From positions 2,542,001-2,606,000 of the forward strand of contig NZ_OY762267.1 in assembly GCF_963665245.1 (NCBI RefSeq): DNA of 64,000 nt. The letters run 5' to 3'. The first letter of the stretch is position 1; the number at the start of each line of letters is the position of its first letter. This stretch comes from an uncultured Paludibaculum sp. (GTDB taxonomy: Bacteria > Acidobacteriota > Terriglobia > Bryobacterales > Bryobacteraceae). The translations under genes were made by a program, and so were the position numbers. Below are positions 16,819-25,169 of this stretch, in pieces. Under the pieces are notes generated by a model. It saw only the letters and a program-made list of their open reading frames with translations. It was not told the DNA's origin and searched no databases.

Positions 16819-17245
16819 TTACGCCGGTGGAAACGCTTGGTATTCAGCGCTTCCGGCCCATAAACGATGACGCAGTACGGCCAGTTTGCGAGCCACGGCT
16901 ACAATCGCAGGCTTCTTCGCGTTCTTTCCTCCGCCGGCGCATAAGCCGAGGCCCGAGCGCTGCAGGGCCATGTCCGGCGCATACTTGCGCAGCACGCAGT
17001 GCGCGCTCTGCACCAGCAGTTTCCGCAAATAACCATCGCCTGCTTGGTGATGCCCAACTGTGACTCCTTTCCTTCGGATCGTTGCTGGCGGGGACGCAAT
17101 GCCAGGTGCGAGCCCGCGTGGCGCCTATGGCGGAATCGCTTCGGGTCGGCCAGAGTCAACACATTGGTGAGGGCTGTTAGCGTGCCGACACCGGGCACCG
17201 TGCGAAGACGCGACACCAGCGTGACGGATTCCCGCTATTCTGGTA
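16819..17245 (-). pseudogene. IS110-family transposase remnant (C-terminal part, frameshifted)
   Basis: Two overlapping minus-strand frames join into the C-terminal (transposase_20) half of an IS110/IS1111 transposase. The first carries the helix-hairpin-helix signature T-V-P-G-V-G-T-L-T-A-L followed by L-A-D-P-K-R-F, then L-A-L-R-P-R-Q and S-Q-L-G-I-T-K. Coding then switches frame near 17030 to R-K-L-L-V-Q-S-A-H-C-V-L-R, K-N-A-K-K-P-A-I-V-A-V-A-R-K-L-A-V-L and stops at 16819. The N-terminal DEDD catalytic half is missing; the fragment is cut close to the start of the S10 peptidase gene. Not functional. Confidence 0.82.
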
Positions 17246-17255
17246 AGTCCCGCTC

Positions 17256-18743
17256 ATGATTCGCTATCTTTTCCTTACCTTCGCTCTGGGCAGTTCACTC
17301 TATGCGCAGCAACCCGCAGCCGCTCCCAAGCCGCCTGCTGATCCTCCGCCTCCCGTGGTCAAACACCAGGAGATTACTCTCCATGGCAAAGTGCTGAAGT
17401 ACACCTCCACCGCCGGGCTCATGCCCATCAAGAATGCCGCGGGGGAAACAGAGGCGGGCATCTTCTACGTTGCCTACACGCTGGACGGGGTGGCCGACAC
17501 CAAGAAACGGCGGCTGACGCTCTCGTTCAATGGCGGCCCCGGCTCCGCGTCGGTCTGGCTGCATATGGGCGCGCTGGGTCCGAAGCGCGTCCGCATGATG
17601 GACAACGGCGCGCTTCCGCCGGCCCCTTATGAGTTGGAGACGAACCCGGCCACCTGGCTCGACGAAACCGACCTGGTCTTCATCGACCCTGTCGGAACGG
17701 GCTACAGCCGTGCCACCAAGCCCGAATTGAACAAGAAGTTCTCTTCCGTAAATGGCGACATTGAGAGTGTTGGCGAGTTCATCCGCCTCTATCTCGGCCG
17801 CAACAACCGCTGGCTCTCACCGCTTTTCCTCGCCGGCGAAAGCTACGGCACTACGCGCGCCGCCGGACTCTCGGGCTATCTCGTTGACCGGGGCATCGCC
17901 TTGAACGGCGTTCTGTTGATCTCAACAGTTTTGAACTTCCAGACTCTCCGCTTCGATCAGGGCAACGATTTGCCCTACCCGCTCATTCTGCCCACCTACA
18001 CGGCCACCGCCTGGTATCACAAGAAACTGCCGGCCGATCTGCAGCAGAAGGACCTCAAGACCGTCCTCCACGAATCCGAGCAGTGGGCCGCGGGTGGATA
18101 CGTCCAGGCGCTGGGACGCGGCGACCTGCTTACTCCGGACGAGCGTACCGCCGCCGCCAAGCAACTCGCTCATTTCACTGGACTTTCCCAGAAATACGTC
18201 GAGCAGAACGACCTGCGCGTCGAGATCATGAAGTTCATCCGCGAACTACGCCGCGAGGAGAACGTGATGGTGGGCCGCCTGGACAGCCGGCTCTCCGGAC
18301 CGGGCCCGCGCGAAACGACGGACAGCGCCGAGTTCGATCCCAGCATGACCGCTATCCGCCCGCCCTATACCGCCGCGTTCAACTACTACGTGCGCTCCGA
18401 GCTAGGCTATGAGAGCGATCTCGACTACTACATCCTGGGCGGAGGCATTGCCCGCTGGGATTGGGGCAATGAAAATCGTTACGCCGACGTCAGCGAGTCC
18501 CTGCGTTCCGCTTTCGCCAAGAACCCGCACATGAAGCTTTATGTCGGTGCCGGCTACTACGATCTGGCGACGCCCTATTTCGCCGCCGGCTACACGCTGA
18601 ACCATATGAAACTGCCCGCCGGAGCCCGCGAGAATATCCGGGTGCATCATTACGAAGCCGGCCACATGTACTACATCGATGTGGGCCAACTGACGGCTCT
18701 CAAGCGCGATGCCGCCAGCTTCCTGCGGTGGGCGGCGCAGTGA
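17256..18743 (+). CDS. Serine carboxypeptidase-like peptidase (family S10), secreted
   Basis: A 495-residue alpha/beta hydrolase with a signal peptide (MIRYLFLTFALGSSLYAQ) and a Pro/Ala-rich linker to residue about 35. Family S10 marks are present: the oxyanion segment S-F-N-G-G-P-G-S-A-S near residue 90, the nucleophile elbow G-E-S-Y-G near 193, an Asp in Y-Y-D-L-A-T-P near 432, and the His in E-A-G-H-M-Y-Y near 470. It should release C-terminal residues from peptides in the periplasm or outside. The gene starts shortly after the IS110 remnant; a TATTCT hexamer lies 14 nt upstream of the ATG. Its TGA overlaps a GTG of the next gene, so the PHP gene is probably co-translated. Confidence 0.92.
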   Translation: MIRYLFLTFALGSSLYAQQPAAAPKPPADPPPPVVKHQEITLHGKVLKYTSTAGLMPIKNAAGETEAGIFYVAYTLDGVADTKKRRLTLSFNGGPGSASVWLHMGALGPKRVRMMDNGALPPAPYELETNPATWLDETDLVFIDPVGTGYSRATKPELNKKFSSVNGDIESVGEFIRLYLGRNNRWLSPLFLAGESYGTTRAAGLSGYLVDRGIALNGVLLISTVLNFQTLRFDQGNDLPYPLILPTYTATAWYHKKLPADLQQKDLKTVLHESEQWAAGGYVQALGRGDLLTPDERTAAAKQLAHFTGLSQKYVEQNDLRVEIMKFIRELRREENVMVGRLDSRLSGPGPRETTDSAEFDPSMTAIRPPYTAAFNYYVRSELGYESDLDYYILGGGIARWDWGNENRYADVSESLRSAFAKNPHMKLYVGAGYYDLATPYFAAGYTLNHMKLPAGARENIRVHHYEAGHMYYIDVGQLTALKRDAASFLRWAAQ

Positions 18744-19603
18744 TCGATCTGCACACCCACACCGCGGCCAGCGACGGCACGGACACACCCGCACAATTGA
18801 TTGACCGAGCCGTGGCGCTGGGGCTCGAAGCGCTGGCCATCACGGACCACGACACCTTCCGGGGCTCCGACGAGGCAGTGCCGCTCGCAGCCGCCAAGGG
18901 TCTGCGCTTCGTTCGCGGGCTCGAACTTAGCACCCGGCAGCCTGACGAGCCGAACCCGGCCAGCCGTAGCGTCCACGTGCTGGGTTACTTTTTCGGTGAG
19001 CCCGCACCAGCGTTCCGCGAATGGCTCGAAACCCTGCGCGCCGCCCGCCGCGAACGAAACCGCGCGATGGCCGAGAAGCTCACGGCGCTGGGCATACCCG
19101 TCACGGTGGAAGAGGCGGAGGCCCACGGGCGCAACATCACCGGCCGCCCGCACTTCGCCAGGGTCATGCGCGACAAAGGCTTCATCTCGTCCATTGAAGA
19201 GGCGTTCCAGCGGTACCTGGGCGAGACGGGCATCGCGTATGTCGAGAGGCAGGATCCTAGCACGGAGGACGGCATCCGCCGCATCGTCGAGGCAGGTGGA
19301 CTGGCGAGCCTGGCTCACCCTTTTCGCCTCAACAAGACTGACCCGATTGAGGAAGAGGCCCTCATCCGCCGTTTCGCCGGCGCAGGCCTGGGCGCCGTCG
19401 AGGTCTGGCACTCCGATCACGACCAGAGCACACGGGACCGCTATATCCATCTGGCTCGCAAATACGGCCTAGGCATGTCGGGCGGCTCAGACTACCACGG
19501 CGACAACAAGCCGCACGTGCTGCTGGGCCGCGGCAGGAATGGCGTCAATCGCGTGCCGCTAGCCCTGTTGGACGACCTCTGCCGCCGCGCCGCCCACCAC
19601 TAG
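18740..19603 (+). CDS. PHP-domain phosphoesterase (RnaseAM/YciV-like, 3',5'-nucleoside bisphosphate phosphatase type)
   Basis: About 287 residues. The metal-binding PHP motifs are visible: D-L-H-T-H-T near the N-terminus, A-I-T-D-H-D-T near residue 35, R-P-H-F-A near 135, and G-S-D-Y-H-G near 255. Members related to YciV hydrolyse 3',5'-bisphosphates or trim RNA 5' ends. The start is uncertain: GTG at 18740 overlaps the S10 peptidase stop as GTGA and puts the first metal ligands in the usual place, but another GTG at 18728 would add four residues. The 3' end overlaps the convergent YgfZ-like gene by 45 bp. Confidence 0.85.
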   Translation: MIDLHTHTAASDGTDTPAQLIDRAVALGLEALAITDHDTFRGSDEAVPLAAAKGLRFVRGLELSTRQPDEPNPASRSVHVLGYFFGEPAPAFREWLETLRAARRERNRAMAEKLTALGIPVTVEEAEAHGRNITGRPHFARVMRDKGFISSIEEAFQRYLGETGIAYVERQDPSTEDGIRRIVEAGGLASLAHPFRLNKTDPIEEEALIRRFAGAGLGAVEVWHSDHDQSTRDRYIHLARKYGLGMSGGSDYHGDNKPHVLLGRGRNGVNRVPLALLDDLCRRAAHH

Positions 19604-20446
19604 GCCGGCGCCGGGCACGATGAACTTCGCACGCAAGTACGCCAAGGCGCGGACGCACCCCTCGGCCGGCGAATAGGCCGCCGAGGTCACGGCGCCCGCT
19701 TCCTGGTCGCCCGCCATTACTTTCTCGCCAGCGGGTGGAACCGTGGAGCCTTCGATGCGCAAGCGCGTGAGCAGGCGATTCACCTGCCCCCGCGAGCGCA
19801 CCCGCTCGACGATCTCCTGGCCCAGGTAGCAGCCTTTGTTGAAATTGACTGCCTGCAACTGTTGCGACTCCTGCACCAGATTGCCATCTGTGATGTCCTC
19901 ACCAAAGCGAGGCACGCCATTCTCCAGGCGGACGGCCCGGACTTCTTCGGTAGAGGCCGGCACGCCACCCGCTGCCTGCAACTGTTGGAGGAGCGGGGCC
20001 AGTTCTTCCACCGGAACCACCATCCGGAACGCCGGCTGCCCGGTGACACTCGCGTCCAGCACGACACCTCGCTTCGGCATCGCCACGGCGTTGGGCCCTT
20101 CCACGGCGATCTCCGCGGTCAGGGCCGTCACATCCTCCAATGTCACATCGTCGGCGATGATGAATTTGTCGAGATGCGCAAAAACCTTCTCGCGAACCTC
20201 CGGCTCTACATCCAGTAGCAGGAAGTCCTCTTCGGCGTGGATCCAGACATCGGCCTGGATACGCCCCTGAGCGTTCAGGAAGAACGCATAGATGGTCTGC
20301 CCTGGCTCCAGTTGCTGCACATGGTTCGTCGTCATTGCGTGCAGCAGGCGCTTGCGGTCTTCTCCACTGGCGCGAATGCGTCCGCGAGCCGAGAGGTCGA
20401 GAATGGCGGCGCCCTCTCGCAGCGCCTGATATCCGGGAGTCGACAT
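19559..20446 (-). CDS. ygfZ: YgfZ/GcvT-like folate-binding protein (iron-sulfur cluster repair)
   Basis: A 295-residue relative of the glycine-cleavage T protein. The YgfZ signature K-G-C-Y-x-G-Q-E is present in full as N-K-G-C-Y-L-G-Q-E-I near residue 203, with the conserved cysteine. The N-terminal half has L-S-x-x-G-R-I and T-N-x-V-x-x-L-x-P-G patterns of the tetrahydrofolate-binding fold. Known members help repair or assemble Fe-S clusters in a folate-dependent way; they are not glycine-cleavage enzymes. It follows the small membrane protein gene's stop region by 2 nt in reverse order (the membrane protein is downstream? no: the membrane protein gene at 20449-20796 is upstream on the same strand), so the two form a short operon. 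Confidence 0.9.
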   Translation of the reverse strand: MSTPGYQALREGAAILDLSARGRIRASGEDRKRLLHAMTTNHVQQLEPGQTIYAFFLNAQGRIQADVWIHAEEDFLLLDVEPEVREKVFAHLDKFIIADDVTLEDVTALTAEIAVEGPNAVAMPKRGVVLDASVTGQPAFRMVVPVEELAPLLQQLQAAGGVPASTEEVRAVRLENGVPRFGEDITDGNLVQESQQLQAVNFNKGCYLGQEIVERVRSRGQVNRLLTRLRIEGSTVPPAGEKVMAGDQEAGAVTSAAYSPAEGCVRALAYLRAKFIVPGAGLVVGGAAAEVVQQG

Positions 20447-20448
20447 GG

Positions 20449-20796
20449 TTACCGCGCGAAGTTACTGAAATAAAGTCCAATCAGGATGACGACTACGGCC
20501 GAACCGAGGGCGCCCTTGCGCCAGCGCGCTTCCTTTTCGGGCGACGCCCCACCGCGAGCGATGAGGAAAGCCATGGTGATGACATGCAGCGCCAGCAGGA
20601 TCTTGATCCCGATGCCGGCATGCCAGCCCGCCGGCGCGCCTTTCATCCTGGTCATGAAGTTGTAGCCGCCCGTGAGGACCAGCAGCAGGGCGGCCGTCAG
20701 CACCCCGCCGCGCCATTGCTTCACTTTGTTGGCGCCCAAAGCGATGAACAGGAACAGCCCGAGGGCCAGATGGAGATAGAGAACGTAGTCGGTCAT
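20449..20796 (-). CDS. Small integral membrane protein, 115 aa
   Basis: Not assigned to a named family. Four hydrophobic helices are visible: about residues 5-24 (VLYLHLALGLFLFIALGANK), 32-48, 61-80 (IGIKILLALHVITMAFLIAR) and 95-110 (GSAVVVILIGLYF). Short basic loops lie between them. Histidines H9, H59 and H70 fall within or beside the helices, which could suggest heme binding as in some four-helix membrane proteins; that is a guess. It precedes the ygfZ-like gene by 2 nt, so the two are probably translated from one message, which may link it to Fe-S or redox upkeep. Confidence 0.7.
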   Translation of the reverse strand: MTDYVLYLHLALGLFLFIALGANKVKQWRGGVLTAALLLVLTGGYNFMTRMKGAPAGWHAGIGIKILLALHVITMAFLIARGGASPEKEARWRKGALGSAVVVILIGLYFSNFAR

Positions 20797-20825
20797 GAGT
20801 GCTTACCTTCTATACTGATGGGAAA

Positions 20826-21458
20826 ATGATCCACGAGATTCTTCCCGTAGGCCAACTCCAGTGCAACTGCTCCATTTTCGGCGACGAGACCAGCCGTGAA
20901 GCTATTGTCGTCGATCCGGGCGACGGGGAGGATCTGGACACAATTCAGGACTTGCTCACGCGCCACGGACTCACCGTGAAGGCCATTTTCATCACGCATG
21001 CCCATATTGACCACATTGGGGGCGCGGCCAAACTCAAGGCCCTTACGGGCGCACCGGTCTATATGAATAAAGAGGACCAGGAGCTATACGACTATCTGGA
21101 TGCACAGGCACAGTGGCTGAACATGCCCACGCCGGATCGTACCGGCATCGATATTCCGGCCAGGGAGGGGGACACGCTGCGTCTGGGTTCGAGCGACTTC
21201 CACGTCCTCCACACGCCCGGCCACACCCAGGGCAGCCTCTGCCTGTTCATCCCGGCGGAGAAGAAGCTAATCGCCGGAGACACACTCTTCCGCGATTCCA
21301 TCGGCCGCACCGACCTGCCTGGAGGCAACGGGCGCCAGATCCTCAGCTCCATCCACACCAAGCTGCTTACCTTGCCGGAGGAGACCCAGGTCATCTGTGG
21401 CCATGGCGAGGCAACCACGATCGGCCGCGAGAAACAGCGAAACCCCTTCCTGCGATGA
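20826..21458 (+). CDS. MBL-fold hydrolase (glyoxalase II-like)
   Basis: A 210-residue metallo-beta-lactamase fold protein. The metal motif T-H-A-H-I-D-H-I-G-G near residue 61 gives the HxHxDH set; further ligands are the His in H-T-P-G-H-T near 136, the Asp in I-A-G-D-T-L-F near 157, and the His in C-G-H-G near 199. This pattern and length fit the small glyoxalase II-like/YcbL group that cleaves thioesters such as S-lactoylglutathione. The start at 20826 is chosen over 20799 because a GGGA lies just upstream and the added nine residues do not fit the family; a TATACT hexamer sits 9 nt before the ATG. It faces away from the ygfZ operon. Confidence 0.88.
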   Translation: MIHEILPVGQLQCNCSIFGDETSREAIVVDPGDGEDLDTIQDLLTRHGLTVKAIFITHAHIDHIGGAAKLKALTGAPVYMNKEDQELYDYLDAQAQWLNMPTPDRTGIDIPAREGDTLRLGSSDFHVLHTPGHTQGSLCLFIPAEKKLIAGDTLFRDSIGRTDLPGGNGRQILSSIHTKLLTLPEETQVICGHGEATTIGREKQRNPFLR

Positions 21459-21503
21459 AACCTTGACTTCTCAGTACGTTCCGGTCAAAGTAGACCAAAC
21501 TCC

Positions 21504-24176
21504 ATGGAGAATCAGGTCGACTGGGACAACACGCCGGCTCCGCTCCACAAGGTGCTGGCGGAGGAATTCACGGCGCTGGGCATACCCGTGCAGCCGGGTG
21601 GCGGCAACGAGGCGGACGGCTTGCGTGACGTCTATGCGCAGCTCCACAACACAGGAAGGCGCCTCTCCGCCCTCTGCATTTCCGGAGGCGGCATCCGGAG
21701 CGCCACCTTCGCTCTGGGCGCCATCCAAGGCTTGGCCGAGGCGGGTCTGCTGACCCAGTTCGATTACCTCTCCACGGTCTCCGGCGGTGGTTACATCGGA
21801 AGCTGGCTCACTGCCTGGATCAAGCGCGCCCAGGGCATCAACAACGTGATTCCGAGGCTGACTGGTACCACCGAGACGAACGACGATCCCTGCGACGATG
21901 CCGGAGCACATCCGGGCACCGTCCAACCGGACCCGATCGGCCACCTGAGGGACTACAACAATTACCTCACCCCCAAAATGGGCCTGGGCTCCGCCGACAC
22001 CTGGAGCATGATCGCCATCGTCCTGCGCAATCTCCTGCTCAACTGGCTGGTATTCATCCCGATGTTGATGCTGGTGGTGATGATGCCCCGGTTGCTGCTG
22101 GCGTTTCTACAGGTATCCCCGCCGTCCGAGGGCACGTTCGTCACGCCGTACGGACAACCTCACCTGTGGGTGCTGGGTGTCGCCGCTGTATTGTTCGTTT
22201 ACTCCGGCTATCAGAAACTGCTGGACCTGCCCAGCATCGGCCATGTGAATGCGACGCAGAACCAGTTCCTGCTTAAATGCCTGGCGCCACTGTGCCTCAG
22301 TGGTCTTCTGACGATGATTGGCCTCTGGTGGGGTATTGGCGGTCCGGCGACACAGCCCACCTTCTGGACCATCACACGCTTCATGTTGCTGCTGACCAGT
22401 GTCTGCCTGGCGCTGTACCTGCTGCGTTCGCTGTGGCGCAAGGAATTGCCGGTGAGTGGGGGCTGGCGTGCCCTCAACTTCACACTGGCGGTGCTGCTGG
22501 GCGGCATGGCCTCAGGCGCCGCTATCTACCTGCTAGGCCGGGATCTGTTGGCTGCCGCCATCCGTGATGGCAATCCCACGCTCTACATCACCTTTGGCCC
22601 ACCGCTGATCATGGCCACAATGCTGATTGGGGACATCCTGCTGGTCGGTTTTGGCAGCCGCACGCTGGAGTCGGAGGACCTGGAGTGGCTGGCGCGCTCC
22701 AGCGGGTTCAAGCTCAGCAGCAGCATGGCCTGGATGATCCTATGTGGTCTCACGCTCATCGCGCCGCACTACGTGTTCGCGTTGGGCGGTTGGGCGCAGT
22801 CGGCGCTCAGTTCCCTGGGCGGGGTCAGCGGATTGATCACGGCGCTGGCGGGCAATAGCGCCCGGACGGTGGGTAAGCCCGACGACAAGCACTCCGCCGG
22901 ACTGGCTTCGCGGGCCATGGAACTGGCAGCCAAGGTCACCTTGCCCCTGTTTGTGGTCTCCCTCATCATTGCCCTGTCGATCGTGCTGGACGTGATCGTC
23001 GACCAGTTGAATTTCGCACCGTTCGGGTATTGGCAGCACACGCAGATTCTGACCAACACGCCCTTCCTCTCGCTCCTGGGCCTCACAGCGGCCATTGCGT
23101 TGTTTTGCTCGGTGATGGGCCGTTTCGTCGACATTAACAAGTTCTCCCTCCACGGGATGTACCGCTTTCGCCTGATTCGCGCCTATCTCGCTGCGTCGAA
23201 CCCCGACCTCGACAACTTGCGTTTCACGGGTTTCAACGACTCCGACGACCTAAGGATGCATGAGTTTCGCGGCCAACGCCCGCTGCATGTCGTCAATACG
23301 GCGCTGAATCTGGCCTCCGGCAGCCGGCTGGACTGGCAGCAGCGGAAAGCAGCCAGCTTCACAATCTCGCCCTATCACGCGGGTAGCGCCGACGTGGGTT
23401 ACCGGGATGCCAGCCGCTACTGCGGAGGCATCCGCCTGGGTACCGCCATGACCATCTCAGGGGCCGCGGCCAGCCCAAACATGGGGTACCACACCTCATC
23501 CCTGGTCGCGTTCACCATGATGCTATTCAATGCGCGGCTGGGCGCCTGGCTGGGCAACCCCGGCGTGCCCGGCCAGAAGACCTGGGCCTTCAAGGGGCCC
23601 CGTTTCGCCGTCGCCCCGATGATGAGTGAAGCGCTCAGCCGCACGAACGAGAACGGACCCTATGTCTACCTCTCCGATGGCGGCCATTTCGAAAACCTGG
23701 CGCTCTATGAGATGATCCGCCGGCGCTGTTCGCCCATCGTCGTGCTGGACTCCGGCTGTGACCGCAACTACACCTATGAAGACCTGGGCAATGCACTGCG
23801 CAAGATCCGCATCGACCTGAAGATCCCCATCGAATTCTCCGACACGCAGCTTAGCCCGCTCATCGAGAAACAGCGCCGCTGCGCCGTGGCCGCCATCCGC
23901 TACTCCTGCGTCGACGCCGGTGCGCGCGACGGGCTGCTGGTCTACTTCAAGCCGATGGTGCGCCACACGGAGTCGCCTGACGTGCTGAGTTATTCGGCTA
24001 GCAGCGCCGCGTTCCCTCATGAGTCCACCAGCGACCAGTGGTTCACTGAGGCGCAGACCGAAAGCTATCGGGCGCTGGGCATGCAGACGATCAGGGAAGC
24101 CGCTCTCGGATTTCCGGGGGGCACGCTGGCGGAGTTCGCCGATTTTCTCAGCGGACGTCGAGGCGCGGCCGCCTGA
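21504..24176 (+). CDS. Large patatin-like phospholipase with a built-in membrane domain
   Basis: An 890-residue protein. The N-terminal part has the patatin glycine-rich oxyanion loop S-G-G-G-I-R-S-A-T-F (residues 60-69) and a nucleophile elbow T-V-S-G-G-G (Ser93), close to G-x-S-x-G. About nine hydrophobic helices follow between residues 175 and 540. The second half of the catalytic fold resumes near 590, and the Asp of the dyad is in S-D-G-G-H-F-E-N-L-A near residue 725. So the membrane block is inserted between Ser and Asp of one hydrolase domain. Expected activity is lipid acyl hydrolysis at the inner membrane; the substrate is unknown. It stands alone, 45 bp after the MBL gene. Confidence 0.85.
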   Translation: MENQVDWDNTPAPLHKVLAEEFTALGIPVQPGGGNEADGLRDVYAQLHNTGRRLSALCISGGGIRSATFALGAIQGLAEAGLLTQFDYLSTVSGGGYIGSWLTAWIKRAQGINNVIPRLTGTTETNDDPCDDAGAHPGTVQPDPIGHLRDYNNYLTPKMGLGSADTWSMIAIVLRNLLLNWLVFIPMLMLVVMMPRLLLAFLQVSPPSEGTFVTPYGQPHLWVLGVAAVLFVYSGYQKLLDLPSIGHVNATQNQFLLKCLAPLCLSGLLTMIGLWWGIGGPATQPTFWTITRFMLLLTSVCLALYLLRSLWRKELPVSGGWRALNFTLAVLLGGMASGAAIYLLGRDLLAAAIRDGNPTLYITFGPPLIMATMLIGDILLVGFGSRTLESEDLEWLARSSGFKLSSSMAWMILCGLTLIAPHYVFALGGWAQSALSSLGGVSGLITALAGNSARTVGKPDDKHSAGLASRAMELAAKVTLPLFVVSLIIALSIVLDVIVDQLNFAPFGYWQHTQILTNTPFLSLLGLTAAIALFCSVMGRFVDINKFSLHGMYRFRLIRAYLAASNPDLDNLRFTGFNDSDDLRMHEFRGQRPLHVVNTALNLASGSRLDWQQRKAASFTISPYHAGSADVGYRDASRYCGGIRLGTAMTISGAAASPNMGYHTSSLVAFTMMLFNARLGAWLGNPGVPGQKTWAFKGPRFAVAPMMSEALSRTNENGPYVYLSDGGHFENLALYEMIRRRCSPIVVLDSGCDRNYTYEDLGNALRKIRIDLKIPIEFSDTQLSPLIEKQRRCAVAAIRYSCVDAGARDGLLVYFKPMVRHTESPDVLSYSASSAAFPHESTSDQWFTEAQTESYRALGMQTIREAALGFPGGTLAEFADFLSGRRGAAA

Positions 24177-24186
24177 CCGGCGGACA

Positions 24187-24450
24187 TTACTGTTTCTTCC
24201 GCAGTTCTTCCAAAACCGACGCCACGAGCTCTTTTGCCTGCAAGATGCCCAGCGAGATCATCTGGACGTCCATCGCGGGCTTGCCAGGCTGCCGCGCGCT
24301 GCGGCAATAGACGCCATGCTGCCCGACGAGCACCAGTGCATCCGTAAGGACATCCAGAGTGACGGCCAGACGGCCCGCCTCCACGCCCATTTGGAACTCG
24401 AGCGATTCCAGCTCGTTCTTTCGATCACGGAAGACAGATGGTTGTGACAT
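24187..24450 (-). CDS. Small hypothetical protein, 87 aa
   Basis: Not recognised. It begins MSQPSVFRDRKNELESLEFQ, is almost wholly helical, and ends in VASVLEELRKKQ. It has no signal peptide or membrane segment and could form a helical hairpin or coiled coil. The start at 24450 is favoured because the frame further upstream runs antisense through the start of the CBM9-like gene. The Shine-Dalgarno is weak. Its 3' end is 10 bp from the convergent patatin-like gene, and it is divergent from the CBM9-like gene with only 22 bp between starts. Confidence 0.55.
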   Translation of the reverse strand: MSQPSVFRDRKNELESLEFQMGVEAGRLAVTLDVLTDALVLVGQHGVYCRSARQPGKPAMDVQMISLGILQAKELVASVLEELRKKQ

Positions 24451-24472
24451 GGGTCGTATGATGGATGAGGTG

Positions 24473-25165
24473 ATGAAACTCTCGTTGCTCGCTACCCTTA
24501 TGATGTTCTCCACCGTCGCCCAGACTCCGCAAGTCTCTCTCAGCAAGCGGTTGAAGTCCGACACCACGCTCAACGTCGATCCCGACTCCGCCCTGTGGAA
24601 GTCCGCTCCAGCCGTCTTCAGCGAAAACAGTGCCAAAGGCCTGCCCACGCCCGGCCATCGCACGGAGTTCCGGTCCCGCTGGACCGACAAGAACCTCTAC
24701 TTCCTCTTCATTTGTCCCTACAAGGACCTCTATCTCATCAACCCACCCGTCACCGACAAGGAGACGAACAAGCTGTGGGAGCATGATGCCGCCGAGATCT
24801 TCATTGGCGCCGACTTCGAGAAGATCTGGCAGTATCGCGAGTACCAGGTGTCGCCGCAGGCTGAATGGGTGGACCTCGACATCGACAGGAAGGAACCCAA
24901 GCCGGAAGGCGGTTGGCGCTGGAACTCGGGCTTCACTGTCGCGGCGCACATCGATAAGGAAAAGAAGATCTGGTACGGGGCGATGAGGATCCCGATTGCC
25001 TCCATCACCGATAAGCCCGTCAAGCCCGGCTTCGATTTCCGCGTGAACTACTATCGTTTCCAGGGCCCGCCGCCCGTCCGCGCGAATATTGCCTGGCAGC
25101 CCACGGGCCCCACCGGCAATCATCACATCCCCGAGGCCTTCGGTCTGCTGCGTCTGGAGAAGTAG
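24473..25165 (+). CDS. Secreted carbohydrate-binding protein, CBM9-like
   Basis: A 230-residue protein with a signal peptide (MKLSLLATLMMFSTVAQ). The mature part is a single beta-sandwich like the family 9 carbohydrate-binding domain that is frequent in acidobacteria: a D-P-D-S-A-L-W segment near residue 38, a T-D-K-N-L-Y-F-L-F strand near 72, W-E-H-D-A-A-E-I-F-I near 100, Y-Q-V-S-P near 123, and a G-F-D-F-R-V-N-Y-Y-R end strand. The start at 24473 is preceded by GGATGAGG; an in-frame ATG further upstream (24450s) is possible but would extend the signal peptide with a charged stretch. No enzyme domain is attached. It sits 4 bp before the tandem phosphohexomutase genes, so it may share their message. 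Confidence 0.78.
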   Translation: MKLSLLATLMMFSTVAQTPQVSLSKRLKSDTTLNVDPDSALWKSAPAVFSENSAKGLPTPGHRTEFRSRWTDKNLYFLFICPYKDLYLINPPVTDKETNKLWEHDAAEIFIGADFEKIWQYREYQVSPQAEWVDLDIDRKEPKPEGGWRWNSGFTVAAHIDKEKKIWYGAMRIPIASITDKPVKPGFDFRVNYYRFQGPPPVRANIAWQPTGPTGNHHIPEAFGLLRLEK

Positions 25166-25169
25166 CCCG

